From NCBI RefSeq assembly GCF_014698735.1, contig NZ_JACJTQ010000004.1:124001-188000 (forward strand): a DNA stretch of 64,000 nucleotides, read 5' to 3'. The notes beneath the pieces are model-generated. The model was not told where the DNA came from, did not search any database, and saw nothing but the letters and a program-made list of their open reading frames with translations. How positions within the stretch are numbered: position 1 is the stretch's first letter; each line of letters opens with the position of its first letter. Below, one piece after another: positions 18,901 through 28,040 of the stretch. Position numbers and translations under genes: made by a program. This DNA is from Anabaena catenula FACHB-362 (lineage in GTDB: Bacteria > Cyanobacteriota > Cyanobacteriia > Cyanobacteriales > Nostocaceae).

Positions 18901-21900
18901 CCGGGTTTGAATTCGGTCAATTAGCTTTACGGTTACTAGAAAAATTAAATGCTCAAGAGTTTCGCTCTAAAATTTTTTTTCTTGTCAATAGTTTTATCAA
19001 TCATTGGCACAGTCATATTCAAACGGCTTTACAACCTTTGTTGGCTAGCTATCTCATGGCTGTAGAAACGGGAGATTTCGAGTTTGGTAGCTATTGTATT
19101 TATATTTATTTTGGGCATAATCTTTTCTGGGGTAAAGAACTGCAAAGCTCAAACCAAGAAATAACCACCTACATTACCGTAATTGGTCAAATTAAGCAGC
19201 AAATAATCTTGAACTTGTTGCATATCCATCAACAATTAATATTCAATTTACTGGGTGAAGCCGAAAATAATTGCTGTTTGAAGGGTACAAGTTATGACGT
19301 AGAATTAATGTTGCCTATTCATCAAAAAATAGGTGATATCAGTGCCATTTCTCGGATTTATATTTATCAATTAATACTTTGTTATTTATTCGGTAATTAT
19401 AGCCAAGCGCGGATGAATTCCGAATTAGCTAAACAATATTTAGATGCGGTTATGGGGTTGTTAATTTTTACTAGCTTCTATTTTTACGATTCTCTGAGCT
19501 ATTTGGCAGTTTATCATCAGTCCTCTGTGACAGAACAAAGAGAAATTCTCGCTCAAGTGCAGATAAATCAAGAAAAAATGCAACAATGGGCAAATCACGC
19601 CCCTATGAATTTTTTACATAAATGGTATCTAGTCAAAGCAGAAACATATCGTATATTGAAACAGCCTTTAGAGGCAATGGAATATTATGATTTAGCTATT
19701 GCGGGAGCCAAAGAAAATGAATATATCCAAGAAGAAGCCTTAGCAAATGAACTAGCAGGTCAATTTTATTTAGACTTGGGGAGACAAAAAATAGGAATTG
19801 TCTATCTCCAAGAAGCCTACTATGGTTATTTACGTTGGGGTGCAAAGGCAAAAGTTACAGATTTAGAATCCCGTTATCCCCAATGGTTAAGAATAACCGC
19901 TCCTCTATCTAAAACTCACTCAATTAATAGTTCTACCTCTTCTGCAAACTTAGATTTTGCAAGTATTCTTAAAGCATCCCAAGCATTAAGTAGTGAAATT
20001 ATTCTCCATCATCTTTTAGATAAATTAATGAAGATTGTGTTGGAGAATGCAGGTGCATCTAAAGGTTATTTGCTACTAAAAAAAGATAATGATTGGGTGG
20101 TAGAAGCAGAAGGAAAAATAAATAATCAAACAATACAAAGTTTTGCATCTACTCCTTTAAATGAAATTCCCAAAACATCCATACCCAAGTCTATTCTGAA
20201 TTACGTAGCTCGAACACAAGAAACCGTCGTTTTAAATTCGGTTAATCAGCAGAGTAATTTCAGTAAAGACCAGTATATTGAAATAGAAAAACCTAAATCT
20301 ATACTCTGCACTCCTATCCTCAATCAAGGGCAACTTATTGGTATTTTGTATCTGGAAAATCAACTCACATCTGAAGCGTTTACTCCTGAACGGTTAGAGG
20401 TTTTACATCTTCTCACAGCACAAGCCGCAGTTTCTATTGAAAATGCCTTGTTATATCAAAACCTAGAACAAACAAAGCAACAAGTTGAGGAATATTCTCG
20501 AACTTTAGAAGTCAAGGTAGAAGAACGCACCAAAGAACTAGCAAAAGCTAAACAAACAGCAGAGTTGGCAAACCAAGCTAAAAGCGAATTTTTAGCGAGT
20601 ATGAGTCATGAACTGCGGACACCACTCAATGGTATTCTTGGCTATACCCAAATTATGCAACGATGGCTACGCCAACCACAGGCATCGCACTTATTACTAC
20701 ACACCCCATCATCACCCCAAATAGAGCAGCATCGCAATGGGGTGCAGGTTATTCATGAATGTGGTACTCACTTACTTAATTTGATTAATGATGTGTTGGA
20801 TTTGGCTAAAATTGAAGCTCGGAAAATGGAGCTTTACCCCCAAGAGGTACAGTTAAGTTCATTTTTATCTAGTATTGTAGAAATGCTGCGCGTCCGCACT
20901 GATCAGAAAGATATTTTTTTTCACTACCACGCAGATAACAATTTACCTGAAAGTGTCTTTGTAGATGAAAAACGCCTCCGACAAGTTTTAATTAACTTAT
21001 TGAGTAATGCCATCAAATTCACAGACGCAGGTAGTGTGACTTTTGCAGTGGATTTATTAGAGTTGAATGTTGCTGATATTCCTTCCACAGCTTGTATCCG
21101 CTTTACTATTAAAGATACAGGGGTGGGAATGAATCCAGAACAATTAGAAAAGATATTTCAGCCATTTGAGCAGGTGGGAAATAGGGTTAAACAAATAGAA
21201 GGAACCGGTTTAGGTTTGTCTATTAGTCAGCGAATTGTAGAATTGATGAATAGCCAAATTCAAGTTAGCAGTATTTTGGGTGAAGGTAGCAGTTTTTGCT
21301 TTGTAGTTACATTACCTGTTATTACTCAATCAAATATTCGGAATAAAACCAATAATCAAGGACAAATTATTGGTTATTTAGGTCAGAAACGCCGGATTTT
21401 AGTTGTTGATGACAACCAAATTAATCGAGAAGTTTTAATTGAGTTGCTACAATCTTGGGGATTTATCTGTGCAGAAGCCAGTAATGGGGCTGAAGGTTTA
21501 ACCCAAGTGATTTCTTGGCAACCGGATTTAGTAATTACTGATATTATTATGCCTGTAATGGATGGGTTTGAATTTACTCAACGGTTGCGAGAAGATTACC
21601 AGTTACATGATTTGATTATTATTGCTTGGAGTGCCAGAAGTTTAGGTATTAAAAATAATAACGCCGCTAGTTTAGAATTAAGTTGTAATGACTTTCTTCC
21701 TAAACCAATTCAATCTGAAGAATTACTTCTTTGCTTACATAAACATCTTCAAGTAGAGTGGGTATATGAACAGCCATCAAGTGATATTTCTACACCCCCA
21801 GAAATTACTGAGTCTACCCTCCAAGTTCCACCACCGGAAGAACTACAAACAATATACAATGCTGCCATTATCGGTGACATTGCCGAAATTGAACTGCAAG

Positions 21901-22019
21901 CACAACGAATTAAGGAATTGGATAGTCAGTATAGCCAATTCTGCGATCGCATTTTACAACTTGTCCAAAAATTTGATGTCCAAGCAATAGTTAAGCTTCT
22001 TAAAAAGACAGTGTTCTGA
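15984..22019 (+). CDS. Giant hybrid Ser/Thr kinase-histidine kinase (Hstk type) with ATPase, TPR, GAF and receiver domains
   Basis: A 2011-residue multidomain signalling protein. Residues ~15-275 form a Ser/Thr kinase: Lys44 (VVLKTF), HKD catalytic loop (134-136, [10 protein letters not shown]), DFG 155-157 and SPEQTG. Residues ~305-600 are a PknK/MalT-like AAA ATPase (Walker [11 protein letters not shown] near 336, Walker [13 protein letters not shown] near 463). A long helical TPR-like region (~640-1300) follows, then a GAF domain (~1325-1500) and a HisKA domain with His near 1542 ([12 protein letters not shown]). An HATPase ([15 protein letters not shown]) and a receiver domain (~1800-1920, Asp in VITDIIMP, Lys in LPKP) come next, with a short helical tail. 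Proteins of this layout are known in Nostoc (Hstk family). It could link Ser/Thr and His-Asp phosphorylation, and with its two operon partners feed c-di-GMP control. The signal is unknown. Confidence 0.9.
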   Translation: MINQTNQLLLSLPGYEITSEIIVNSKNAIYRGYRIIDNCPVVLKTFSHHLPLPEQIAELKQEYEVQRQLQLPGVVQAYALEKANNQPILVLEDFGAESLARLELAGKLELSEFLGLAISITIALGQVHAAGIIHKDINPHNILFNQSTGQIKLIDFGISTVLAREKSTLKHLQTLEGTLPYISPEQTGRMNRDIDYRSDFYSLGVTFYELITGNLPFPGTDALEVVHAHIAKLPISPYQLTEGRCPEAISDIILQLMAKNAEDRYQSDYGLQRDLEQCLYELQTQGMVKVFPLSYRDAREKFILPQKLYGREQERQQLLAAYERVSQGQCELVLVKGYSGVGKSALVREIHQPMTAKRGNYISGKYDQYQRNIPYYALTQAFNELCDRLLAEPEEILIQWNQRIIQAVGNNGQVLIDFIPSLERVIGTQPPVTPVGLQEAQNRFQLLFQKFIQAICCPEHPLVIFIDDLQWADTSSLSLLQSLMQDFSHQSLLIIGAYRDNEVDITHSLKLALDSIQQSGATISTIELQNLSIANVNSLIADALLTEPQYTHSLSELVYSKTQGNAFFTNEFLKSLYTEGLLIFEHQKQQWQWNIEKIRLQNLTDNVVDLMISKIAQLQPNTQQCLQLAACIGNQFDLETLAIICQRQIQTTLTEIWTAITSGLIIPLNDKYKLLNIQTYQQQISREIKFKFQHDRVQQAAYSLMDADQKQATHLQIGRLLLAQNTPNQQESEIFEIVNQFNKVIPIIREESEQLQIAELNFKAGQRAKATSAYFSSFQYLATGIELLPKNHWQSYYNLSLKLYEKAAEAAYLSGNFQKTNELTDVISQQATNLLDQITTYEIKLQAYVAQNRLLEAINLGLDMLEQLGIEFPASSTQANISLKFQDIQSQLHDKTIADLLELPLMTDPTQLAAIRILLRISSAAYMTAPDLYILIILQIVKLSIQFGNARESTYGYAAYGMLLCGVFNEINTGFEFGQLALRLLEKLNAQEFRSKIFFLVNSFINHWHSHIQTALQPLLASYLMAVETGDFEFGSYCIYIYFGHNLFWGKELQSSNQEITTYITVIGQIKQQIILNLLHIHQQLIFNLLGEAENNCCLKGTSYDVELMLPIHQKIGDISAISRIYIYQLILCYLFGNYSQARMNSELAKQYLDAVMGLLIFTSFYFYDSLSYLAVYHQSSVTEQREILAQVQINQEKMQQWANHAPMNFLHKWYLVKAETYRILKQPLEAMEYYDLAIAGAKENEYIQEEALANELAGQFYLDLGRQKIGIVYLQEAYYGYLRWGAKAKVTDLESRYPQWLRITAPLSKTHSINSSTSSANLDFASILKASQALSSEIILHHLLDKLMKIVLENAGASKGYLLLKKDNDWVVEAEGKINNQTIQSFASTPLNEIPKTSIPKSILNYVARTQETVVLNSVNQQSNFSKDQYIEIEKPKSILCTPILNQGQLIGILYLENQLTSEAFTPERLEVLHLLTAQAAVSIENALLYQNLEQTKQQVEEYSRTLEVKVEERTKELAKAKQTAELANQAKSEFLASMSHELRTPLNGILGYTQIMQRWLRQPQASHLLLHTPSSPQIEQHRNGVQVIHECGTHLLNLINDVLDLAKIEARKMELYPQEVQLSSFLSSIVEMLRVRTDQKDIFFHYHADNNLPESVFVDEKRLRQVLINLLSNAIKFTDAGSVTFAVDLLELNVADIPSTACIRFTIKDTGVGMNPEQLEKIFQPFEQVGNRVKQIEGTGLGLSISQRIVELMNSQIQVSSILGEGSSFCFVVTLPVITQSNIRNKTNNQGQIIGYLGQKRRILVVDDNQINREVLIELLQSWGFICAEASNGAEGLTQVISWQPDLVITDIIMPVMDGFEFTQRLREDYQLHDLIIIAWSARSLGIKNNNAASLELSCNDFLPKPIQSEELLLCLHKHLQVEWVYEQPSSDISTPPEITESTLQVPPPEELQTIYNAAIIGDIAEIELQAQRIKELDSQYSQFCDRILQLVQKFDVQAIVKLLKKTVF

Positions 22020-22066
22020 ACTGTATGGCAGGTGAACTCACATCTTGCACTTTCTCAATAAGGGTT

Positions 22067-22083
22067 GGTGGGCATTGCCCACC
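22067..22083. terminator. Hairpin between convergent genes
   Basis: GGTGGGC and GCCCACC form a 7-bp stem with a 3-nt loop, in a GGGTTGGTGGGCATTGCCCA context of a kind common between cyanobacterial genes. There is no clear T-run on the plus side. It lies between the end of the giant kinase and the end of the CO2 hydration gene and may serve both. Confidence 0.45.
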
Positions 22084-22129
22084 CTACAAAATAATCAGGT
22101 TTTAAGATTTTTATTTTCGCCAAGATATT

Positions 22130-23452
22130 CTAGCGATAATCTTGCCTTTGAATATCCCGTAACCTAGCAGCATCACGCATATTATAATCAGCACGGGTAA
22201 AGCGATTAATCTGCATTTCAAAAAATTCACGATTTGCCTGTAAATGCTTGGGATTTGTATCATCTAAAGGATACAAAAGTGCAGTCCTTAAAGCTTGAAT
22301 TACCGCAGAGGTGACGTTATACATTGAACGTTGAAAAGTAATCCCCAACTGAATCAACATATCCTCTTCACCCCGGCAATATTTTTGGTAATAATCAATC
22401 AGATATTGGGGCAAGAAATGCAACATATCTTGCATTAATAATGTGGGTGGAATTCCTGCTGTTCCCACAGGAAACACATCAGCATAGAGAATACCATAGT
22501 GAAAGTCTTTTTGATCTTCAGGAACTTGTCCTGCTTGGGCATTATAGGATTTTGTCCCCCGGAAAGGTGCAGTACGATAAAAAACGGCTTCTACATAGGG
22601 TAATGCAGCTTCATATAGCCAGGTGAAACCCTTAGATTTGGGAATGATTTCAAAGCATTCGCCATCTACATATATATGATGATAAATGGGACGACCAGCA
22701 ATAGCAAATATGCCATTTACTAAAAAATCCATTGCATCTGGAACGCCTTTAAATCCGCCTTCGTCGTAGATGTCAGACATTTCAAAAAATACTGGTGCCA
22801 TTACTTCCCAAAATAATCCCAAATTGGAATAGTAAGACATTTGGCGACACTGTTCCAAAAACATATCTGGAAACAGTTTGTACATTCCCATCATTAGGGG
22901 ATTATTTTTAAAGTAAGCTGTAATTGCTTTATCAGCATTAGCTTTATATTCTTCTGAATCTAAATAAGCATCAAACTGATTTACTGGGGCGTACATTTTT
23001 CGATGCCACAGCATTGCCCGCATACAAGCTTCTGCAAATTCCATGTTAATTCTGTCATGGAATAAATGATGCAATAATTTTGGCATTTTGAAAGTTTCAC
23101 CTTTCTCCATAAATGCCAAAAGTTCAGGATGTGCAGTGGCTTCACCGCGCCAAATTCTTAAATCAGCATCATCACCAGCATAATGATTATGTAAATCCAA
23201 ATACTCTTGAGGTAGGAAGTATTTAAAGAAGGGAAATGGGTTTAAAAATTCGCGTTCAGCTATATAAAGTAAGTCCCGCCAGTAGAAATCCATCGGTACA
23301 GCATAAGCTTTGTAGATACCGATAATTTGCATTAAGTTTTCAGGGGTATCTGGCAACATTGAACCGCCAGCTTCCAACCGATGAATAATTTCTGCAAATT
23401 CGTGTCTGGAGGGTGGTAATTTGGTTGTTGATTTTTCTGGAGTTTGTACCAT
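22130..23452 (-). CDS. CO2 hydration protein of the NDH-1 CO2-uptake complex (ChpX/ChpY = CupB/CupA family)
   Basis: The 440-residue soluble protein is recognised by its overall sequence (RHEFAEIIHRLEAGGSMLPD, MDFYWRDLLYIAEREFLNPF, AGRPIYHHIYVDGECFEI, NRFTRADYNMRDAARLRDIQ) and by its position after ndhF-ndhD. These proteins sit on the cytoplasmic side of specialised NDH-1 complexes and are thought to drive hydration of CO2 to bicarbonate in a carbonic-anhydrase-like way, powered by electron flow. No cupS gene follows; next is a convergent gene. Because cupS usually follows cupA in the inducible operon, its absence slightly favours the constitutive CupB type, but I cannot decide. It is separated from ndhD by 381 bp containing heptamer repeats, so it may have its own promoter. 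Confidence 0.85.
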   Translation of the reverse strand: MVQTPEKSTTKLPPSRHEFAEIIHRLEAGGSMLPDTPENLMQIIGIYKAYAVPMDFYWRDLLYIAEREFLNPFPFFKYFLPQEYLDLHNHYAGDDADLRIWRGEATAHPELLAFMEKGETFKMPKLLHHLFHDRINMEFAEACMRAMLWHRKMYAPVNQFDAYLDSEEYKANADKAITAYFKNNPLMMGMYKLFPDMFLEQCRQMSYYSNLGLFWEVMAPVFFEMSDIYDEGGFKGVPDAMDFLVNGIFAIAGRPIYHHIYVDGECFEIIPKSKGFTWLYEAALPYVEAVFYRTAPFRGTKSYNAQAGQVPEDQKDFHYGILYADVFPVGTAGIPPTLLMQDMLHFLPQYLIDYYQKYCRGEEDMLIQLGITFQRSMYNVTSAVIQALRTALLYPLDDTNPKHLQANREFFEMQINRFTRADYNMRDAARLRDIQRQDYR

Positions 23453-23833
23453 TTTGATTTCCTGTAAAAAAGATGAAATATTGATTTATGGTGTAGAAAT
23501 ATTGGGCAAATCTTTACGTATTTTCAGGGCATGAAAAATACTCAAAACATCATGTTGCCACTCTGGCAGTATTAACGTCATGGCTATTTCTTCTTCCTTC
23601 TTCCTTCTTCCTTCTTCCTTCTTCCTTCGCGCCCTTCGCGCCTATCCCTACGGGACGCTACGCGAACGCGGTTCATTTAATCATAATTCTTCTGGAGAAA
23701 AGAGAGTAAATAGAAGAACTTGATACAGCATATTTCGTTCAAATGAGGTACAAACTAGAAAAATAAAACCCTTGTGGTGCGGGCAAGATGCCCGCTAGGG
23801 GTGTACATCATCACAGAAGGAAGTACTGTATAA
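23453..23833. other. Interval between ndhD and the CO2 hydration gene
   Basis: No ORF. A run of CTTCCTT heptamers occupies 23589-23628, followed by a GC-rich repeat (CGCGCCCTTCGCGCC and CGCTACGCGAACGCGG, 23628-23675). A short GC-rich stretch lies at 23773-23800. Confidence 0.6.
23589..23628. repeat. CTTCCTT heptanucleotide tandem array
   Basis: About five and a half consecutive CTTCCTT units, of the short tandemly repeated repetitive (STRR) type known in heterocystous cyanobacteria. Confidence 0.8.
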
Positions 23834-25336
23834 CTACTTCAAAGCAATTTCCGAGATTACAGTTTTTTCAGGAGTGGGAATGACTGCTACCATTGATGTA
23901 GTAGTGGTTTCACTCCAACGCACTAACCAAGTTGGTTGCACTCCCAAAAAGATGATGAGAGATGCCAAAATCAAAGCGGGCATTTTTTCCGCCCAGACAA
24001 CTTTAGGATAATAGGCTAAATTGTTTTGAAGTCTACCAAAACAGGTGCGGTTGAGAAGAATGACAAAATAAACTGCGGTTAAACCAGATGCAACTACACA
24101 TAAAAGTGTGGGAATGGGAAAGGTAGAAAAACTACCTTGAAAGGAGATAAATTCAGCTACGAAACCGGTTAAACCAGGAATACCAGCACTAGCCATTCCG
24201 CTTAAAACGAGTAGGGCGCTAATGAGAGGTAAACCACGTATGGGACTCATTAAACCGCTGAGTTTATCTAATTCTCTTGTCCCGACTTTGGCTTCTACGA
24301 TACCTACCAAATGGAAAAGAATGGCGAGTATAATTCCGTGACTGAACATTTGAGCAACTGCACCAACTAATGATAGAGGTGTGCTGGCTGCGGCTGCTAG
24401 TAAAATATAGCCCATGTGTCCAATGGAACTATATGCTACCATGCGCTTGATGTCTTTTTGCGCGATCGCTATGACTGCCCCATAAATAGCATTGATAGCT
24501 CCCCAAATTGCTAAACTAGGCGCTATTACACTCCACGCTTGGGGAAACATACCCAGTCCAAACCGCAATAGTCCATAGGTTCCCAGCTTTGCTAATACAC
24601 CACCCAGCAAGATAGCGATAGGTGCAGAAACTTCGACGTAAGCATCGGGTAGCCATGTATGGAAGGGAACTAAGGGCATTTTGATCCCAAACCCTAATAC
24701 TATTCCCCCTAGAAGCAGTAATTGCATTCCGGCGGAAATGTTTTGGGTAGAAACGGCATCAAAAGCAAAACTGTGAGAACCGGTTAACCATACCATACCC
24801 AAGAATGTTGCCAGAATCAAAGCCCCAGAAACTGCTGTATAAATCAAAAACTTGATTCCAGCATAAGCTCTTTTTTCTCCTCCCCAAATACAAATTAATA
24901 AATAAAAGGGGATTAATTCTAGTTCATAAAACAGGAAGAACAGCAGTAAATTCTCTGCTAGGAAAGCACCAGCAACACCACCACTTACTAATAAAACCAT
25001 CGAGTAGTAAAGGCGGGGACGTTCGGTGTTTTTATTGCTACTATAAATAGCTATCCAAGTTAGAAAGCTATTTAAAACCAACATTAATATTGATAGACCA
25101 TCAACTCCTAATTGATAGTTCAATCCCAGGGTTTCATTCCAAGGTAAATATTCTTGAAATTGCATTCCTGGATAACTGATATCAAATTTCAGGAGAATGA
25201 ATACATTCCACAGTAACACTATTCCCGCTACTGTTAAAGATACTAACCGGGCGCGACTTGGTTCGATGGCATTACCAGGCCAAAACCCAATAATTGCAGC
25301 CGATATAATTGGTATCCAAATTAAAACACTCAGCAT
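23834..25336 (-). CDS. ndhD: NAD(P)H dehydrogenase subunit 4 (NdhD3/NdhD4-type, CO2 uptake)
   Basis: This 500-residue antiporter-like membrane subunit of type I NADH dehydrogenase has about 14 predicted membrane spans. Family marks are the N-terminal MLSVLIWIPIISAAIIGFWP, the proton-channel region FLFYELELIPFYLLICIWGG (buried Glu), GFGIKMPLVPFHTWLPDAYV, LGGVLAKLGTYGLLRF and IAQKDIKRMVAYSSIGHMGY. The place in the ndhF-ndhD-CO2 hydration cluster marks it as the specialised form found in the CO2-uptake NDH-1 complex rather than the respiratory/cyclic form. It follows ndhF by 86 bp on the same strand, so the two are probably co-transcribed. It sits in the thylakoid membrane. Confidence 0.9.
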   Translation of the reverse strand: MLSVLIWIPIISAAIIGFWPGNAIEPSRARLVSLTVAGIVLLWNVFILLKFDISYPGMQFQEYLPWNETLGLNYQLGVDGLSILMLVLNSFLTWIAIYSSNKNTERPRLYYSMVLLVSGGVAGAFLAENLLLFFLFYELELIPFYLLICIWGGEKRAYAGIKFLIYTAVSGALILATFLGMVWLTGSHSFAFDAVSTQNISAGMQLLLLGGIVLGFGIKMPLVPFHTWLPDAYVEVSAPIAILLGGVLAKLGTYGLLRFGLGMFPQAWSVIAPSLAIWGAINAIYGAVIAIAQKDIKRMVAYSSIGHMGYILLAAAASTPLSLVGAVAQMFSHGIILAILFHLVGIVEAKVGTRELDKLSGLMSPIRGLPLISALLVLSGMASAGIPGLTGFVAEFISFQGSFSTFPIPTLLCVVASGLTAVYFVILLNRTCFGRLQNNLAYYPKVVWAEKMPALILASLIIFLGVQPTWLVRWSETTTTSMVAVIPTPEKTVISEIALK

Positions 25337-25422
25337 AATAAATTATTCTCAAAATTTACAATTCAAAATTCACAATTTTTGAGGCAGATTTTTCCTACCG
25401 AACTATCTGCCATGATCTACGT

Positions 25423-27282
25423 TCAGAACACTAAACTTAAAAACTGTATTCCCCAGAATGGCCAAGTTACCCACGCACCTAACACGCCAACTCCTACAAG
25501 AATGGTAAAGGCATAAAATTGAGTTTGTCCAGTGGTGCTGTATTTGAGTCCCTCTCCACCCAGAAGAGAAAATAAACCAACTAAATTAACGATGCCATCA
25601 ATTACAAAACGGTCAAGCATATCGGCGAATTTGGAAATTTGGGCAACACCGAAAATGATGGTTATTTTATAGAGTTTTGGTGTGTAAAAGTCGTAAGCCA
25701 GTAAATCTTGTAACCCTTTCCAAGGCAGACGAATTGGTTTAGGAATGTTGCCTAAATAAATCACCCCACTGATGCCGCAACCGAAGATACTCGACCAAAT
25801 TAACAGTAGAGCGATATCTTTATTTAAGGTAGCCCAATTGGGTAGTAATGATAAGCTTTGCAATACTAAAGGTAGATGTAAAACAAAGCCTACTAAAATT
25901 ACCATTGGTAAAACCATTGGCCAAAGAGCTTCAGGAGAACGTTCACTCATTTGTTTTGGTTTACCACCAAAAATTAAACCGAATTCTCTAGTTAAACTAA
26001 AGGCAGTTAAAGCATTAACGGCAATGATAATTCCCACCAACCCAGGGTGAGTTGTCCAAAGTCCATCTGCTAATTTAAATAATGCCCAAAAGCTGCCTAG
26101 GGGGGGAAATCCAATGAAGCCCAAAGTCCCAACAATAAACGCTATTCCCGAAATGGGGCGACGTGTCCACAGTCCGCCTAATTGAGTTACATCTTGGGTA
26201 ATGTTGTTCCAAACAATTCCCCCGGTACTCATTACTAATAATGCAGAGGCTAAGGCGTGGGTGAGGACTAATAAAAGTGCTGCGTCATCTTGTTGTGTTC
26301 CCACAGCAATGAAAACTAAGCCCATGTAAGCACTGACAGAGTAAGATAAACAGCGTTTGATGTCAATTTGAGCGATCGCAATTAATGAAGCACCAATTGC
26401 TGTCACCGCCCCAATGGCAACCATAGCCGAAGAAACTACGGTAGACAAGCTAAACACAGGTTGCAATTTAATCAGCACCCATGCACCACTCGCCACTACC
26501 ACTGAATTCCGTAAAATTGTACTTGGTACAGGGCCTTCCATTGCTTCATCTAACCACAGATGCAGCGGAAATTGGGCGCATTTACCCATTGGCCCAGCAA
26601 TTAACCCCAAACATACCAATGTCATCACAGTGGGGTCAACATTGGCAGTCGCCGCCCATTCAGCTAACTCTGTATAATTCCAAGTTCCGGCTAAAGGCCA
26701 AAGTCCCAACACCCCCATGAGTAGAAACAAGTCTCCCACCCGTTTGGTTAAAAACGCATCTCTTGCGCCTGTCACCACTAAAGGCTGACTAAACCATAAA
26801 CCAACTAGCAGGTAGGTTCCCAGAGTCAGGACTTCTAAGATCACATAACTGAAAAACAAGTCATTACACAGAACTAACGCACTAAGCCCAGCTTCAAATA
26901 ATCCTAATAAAGAAAAGAAGCGTCCCCAGCCCCAGTCCATTTCCATGTAACCAATGGCGAATATCTGCGCGAGGAAGTTTAAGCCAGTAATGACAATTAG
27001 CGCCCCCACGCTCACCGAGGAAATTTCTAAATTAATAGTTAAGTCTAAGCCTGCGGTAGATAACCAAGGAATAAATACTTCTCGCGCTGGTTGATTCCAT
27101 ATTGCTGTGAAAGCAAAGACAGCATGAAAGAATGAGAAAAACGTCATTACCAAGTTTACATATCCCGCCGGTCTTGGCCCCGTTTTCCGAATTATCCCCG
27201 GTGACCAAGGAATGGCTAAAAGACCCCCTATTAAAGCATAAACAGGAATCAGCCAAACACTGTCTAGCAAGTACTGAGCCAT
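25423..27282 (-). CDS. ndhF: NAD(P)H dehydrogenase subunit 5 (NdhF3/NdhF4-type, CO2 uptake)
   Basis: The 619-residue, multi-span antiporter-like subunit starts MAQYLLDSVWLIPVYALIGG. It contains SPGIIRKTGPRPAGYVNLVM, typical of the CO2-uptake branch of NdhF, plus VGDLFLLMGVLGLWPLAGTW, PLHLWLDEAMEGPVPSTILR and IAQIDIKRCLSYSVSAYMGL, which form the proton-pumping core. It would pair with NdhD and the CO2 hydration protein downstream to give an NDH-1MS or MS' complex in thylakoids. It is first in the cluster. Upstream, three ATCAA/TTGAT half-sites (27324-27351) resemble a LysR-type operator, in keeping with CcmR/NdhR control of such operons. Confidence 0.9.
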   Translation of the reverse strand: MAQYLLDSVWLIPVYALIGGLLAIPWSPGIIRKTGPRPAGYVNLVMTFFSFFHAVFAFTAIWNQPAREVFIPWLSTAGLDLTINLEISSVSVGALIVITGLNFLAQIFAIGYMEMDWGWGRFFSLLGLFEAGLSALVLCNDLFFSYVILEVLTLGTYLLVGLWFSQPLVVTGARDAFLTKRVGDLFLLMGVLGLWPLAGTWNYTELAEWAATANVDPTVMTLVCLGLIAGPMGKCAQFPLHLWLDEAMEGPVPSTILRNSVVVASGAWVLIKLQPVFSLSTVVSSAMVAIGAVTAIGASLIAIAQIDIKRCLSYSVSAYMGLVFIAVGTQQDDAALLLVLTHALASALLVMSTGGIVWNNITQDVTQLGGLWTRRPISGIAFIVGTLGFIGFPPLGSFWALFKLADGLWTTHPGLVGIIIAVNALTAFSLTREFGLIFGGKPKQMSERSPEALWPMVLPMVILVGFVLHLPLVLQSLSLLPNWATLNKDIALLLIWSSIFGCGISGVIYLGNIPKPIRLPWKGLQDLLAYDFYTPKLYKITIIFGVAQISKFADMLDRFVIDGIVNLVGLFSLLGGEGLKYSTTGQTQFYAFTILVGVGVLGAWVTWPFWGIQFLSLVF

Positions 27283-27722
27283 TCAATTACCTCTATATTT
27301 GCAACAAAACTTAAAGCGATCACATCAATTAGCGTTGATCCCTATCAACGCAGTGACGACCACTAATGGAAATTTATCTTTGTTTAATATTGTTAGATTT
27401 AGCTTACCTTTATCTGTCCCAAATGGGAATTACTTTCCTAGATAAATCCACGATATTTTCTGTAATTTATTCTTATAGTTCTATGGATTGAATTATTGAA
27501 TAATAACCATGAGGTTTTATCTATGGATTGAAAAGTTTGTAGGGGCTGCCTTACCTACCCCGTTACGGTGACGCGGTGACAGGGGGACACGGGGACGGGG
27601 GGACACGGTGACGCGGAGATATGGAGATATAGCAATTAGGACACCAATTGAGAATAAAACCTAGATACCAAAAGACTTTTCACACTGTCACCTGTCACCT
27701 ATCACCTGTCACCTGTTCCCTA
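27283..27722. other. Interval upstream of ndhF
   Basis: Besides the inverted-repeat operator candidate, the region holds a GC-rich GGTGACGCGG / GGGGACACGG array at 27565-27620 and most of family A copy 3. No separate ORF is supported. Confidence 0.55.
27324..27351 (-). promoter_or_regulatory. Candidate LysR-type (CcmR/NdhR-like) operator or hairpin upstream of ndhF
   Basis: ATCAA (27324-27328), TTGAT (27335-27339) and ATCAA (27344-27348) make overlapping inverted repeats. The core GCGTTGAT-CCCT-ATCAACGC is a perfect 8-bp inverted repeat. It lies 42-69 bp before the ndhF start codon. Assignment to a specific regulator is inference. Confidence 0.45.
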
Positions 27723-27741
27723 TCACCTGTCACCTGCTATA
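27627..27741. repeat. Dispersed repeat family A, copy 3
   Basis: Starts ATATAGCAATTAGGACACCA and ends CACCTGCTATA, with multiple TCACCTG heptamers inside the right end. It overlaps the last codons of the small gene at 27723-27893. Confidence 0.6.
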
Positions 27742-27893
27742 CTTTCTGCAATCACTGCTGGTGGGTACAATTCACTAATAGGGGCAGGTTTCATATCTCG
27801 GTAGTCGAGAATTTGCACAACTATCAGGTAAGCAACAGCTAAAAGAATAGAAATCGCACCTGTAATAACGGCTACTATTTTTGAGCGATTCAT
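27723..27893 (-). CDS. Small membrane protein (56 residues) whose C-terminus runs into a repeat
   Basis: A minus-strand ORF from ATG 27893 to TGA 27723 encodes MNRSKIVAVITGAISILLAV, a single membrane helix (~residues 6-29), then a short polar part (LDYRDMKPAPISELYPPAVI). AGGAAA lies about 10 nt before the ATG. The look is of a genuine small cyanobacterial membrane protein, though I cannot name it. The last six residues (SIAGDR) and the stop come from the family A repeat, so the original end was replaced. It lies 440 bp upstream of ndhF on the same strand; a link to the NDH complex is possible but unsupported. Confidence 0.55.
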   Translation of the reverse strand: MNRSKIVAVITGAISILLAVAYLIVVQILDYRDMKPAPISELYPPAVIAESIAGDR

Positions 27894-28040
27894 AAGTATT
27901 TCCTACAAGTTAAGTTATTGTTTCGTTTCTATATCCACATTGCCATAAACTCAAGACTTATAGCAGTCAACAGTCAGCTTTTTAAAACTTTTGTCTGAAA
28001 AGATAATATCAATATTAGAACTCTGCTGGAATTAACTGTT

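Noticed and set aside
27648-27842. 64-residue plus-strand frame
   Set aside because: It is made of TCACCTG-type heptamers (family A repeat) and the antisense of the small membrane protein gene.
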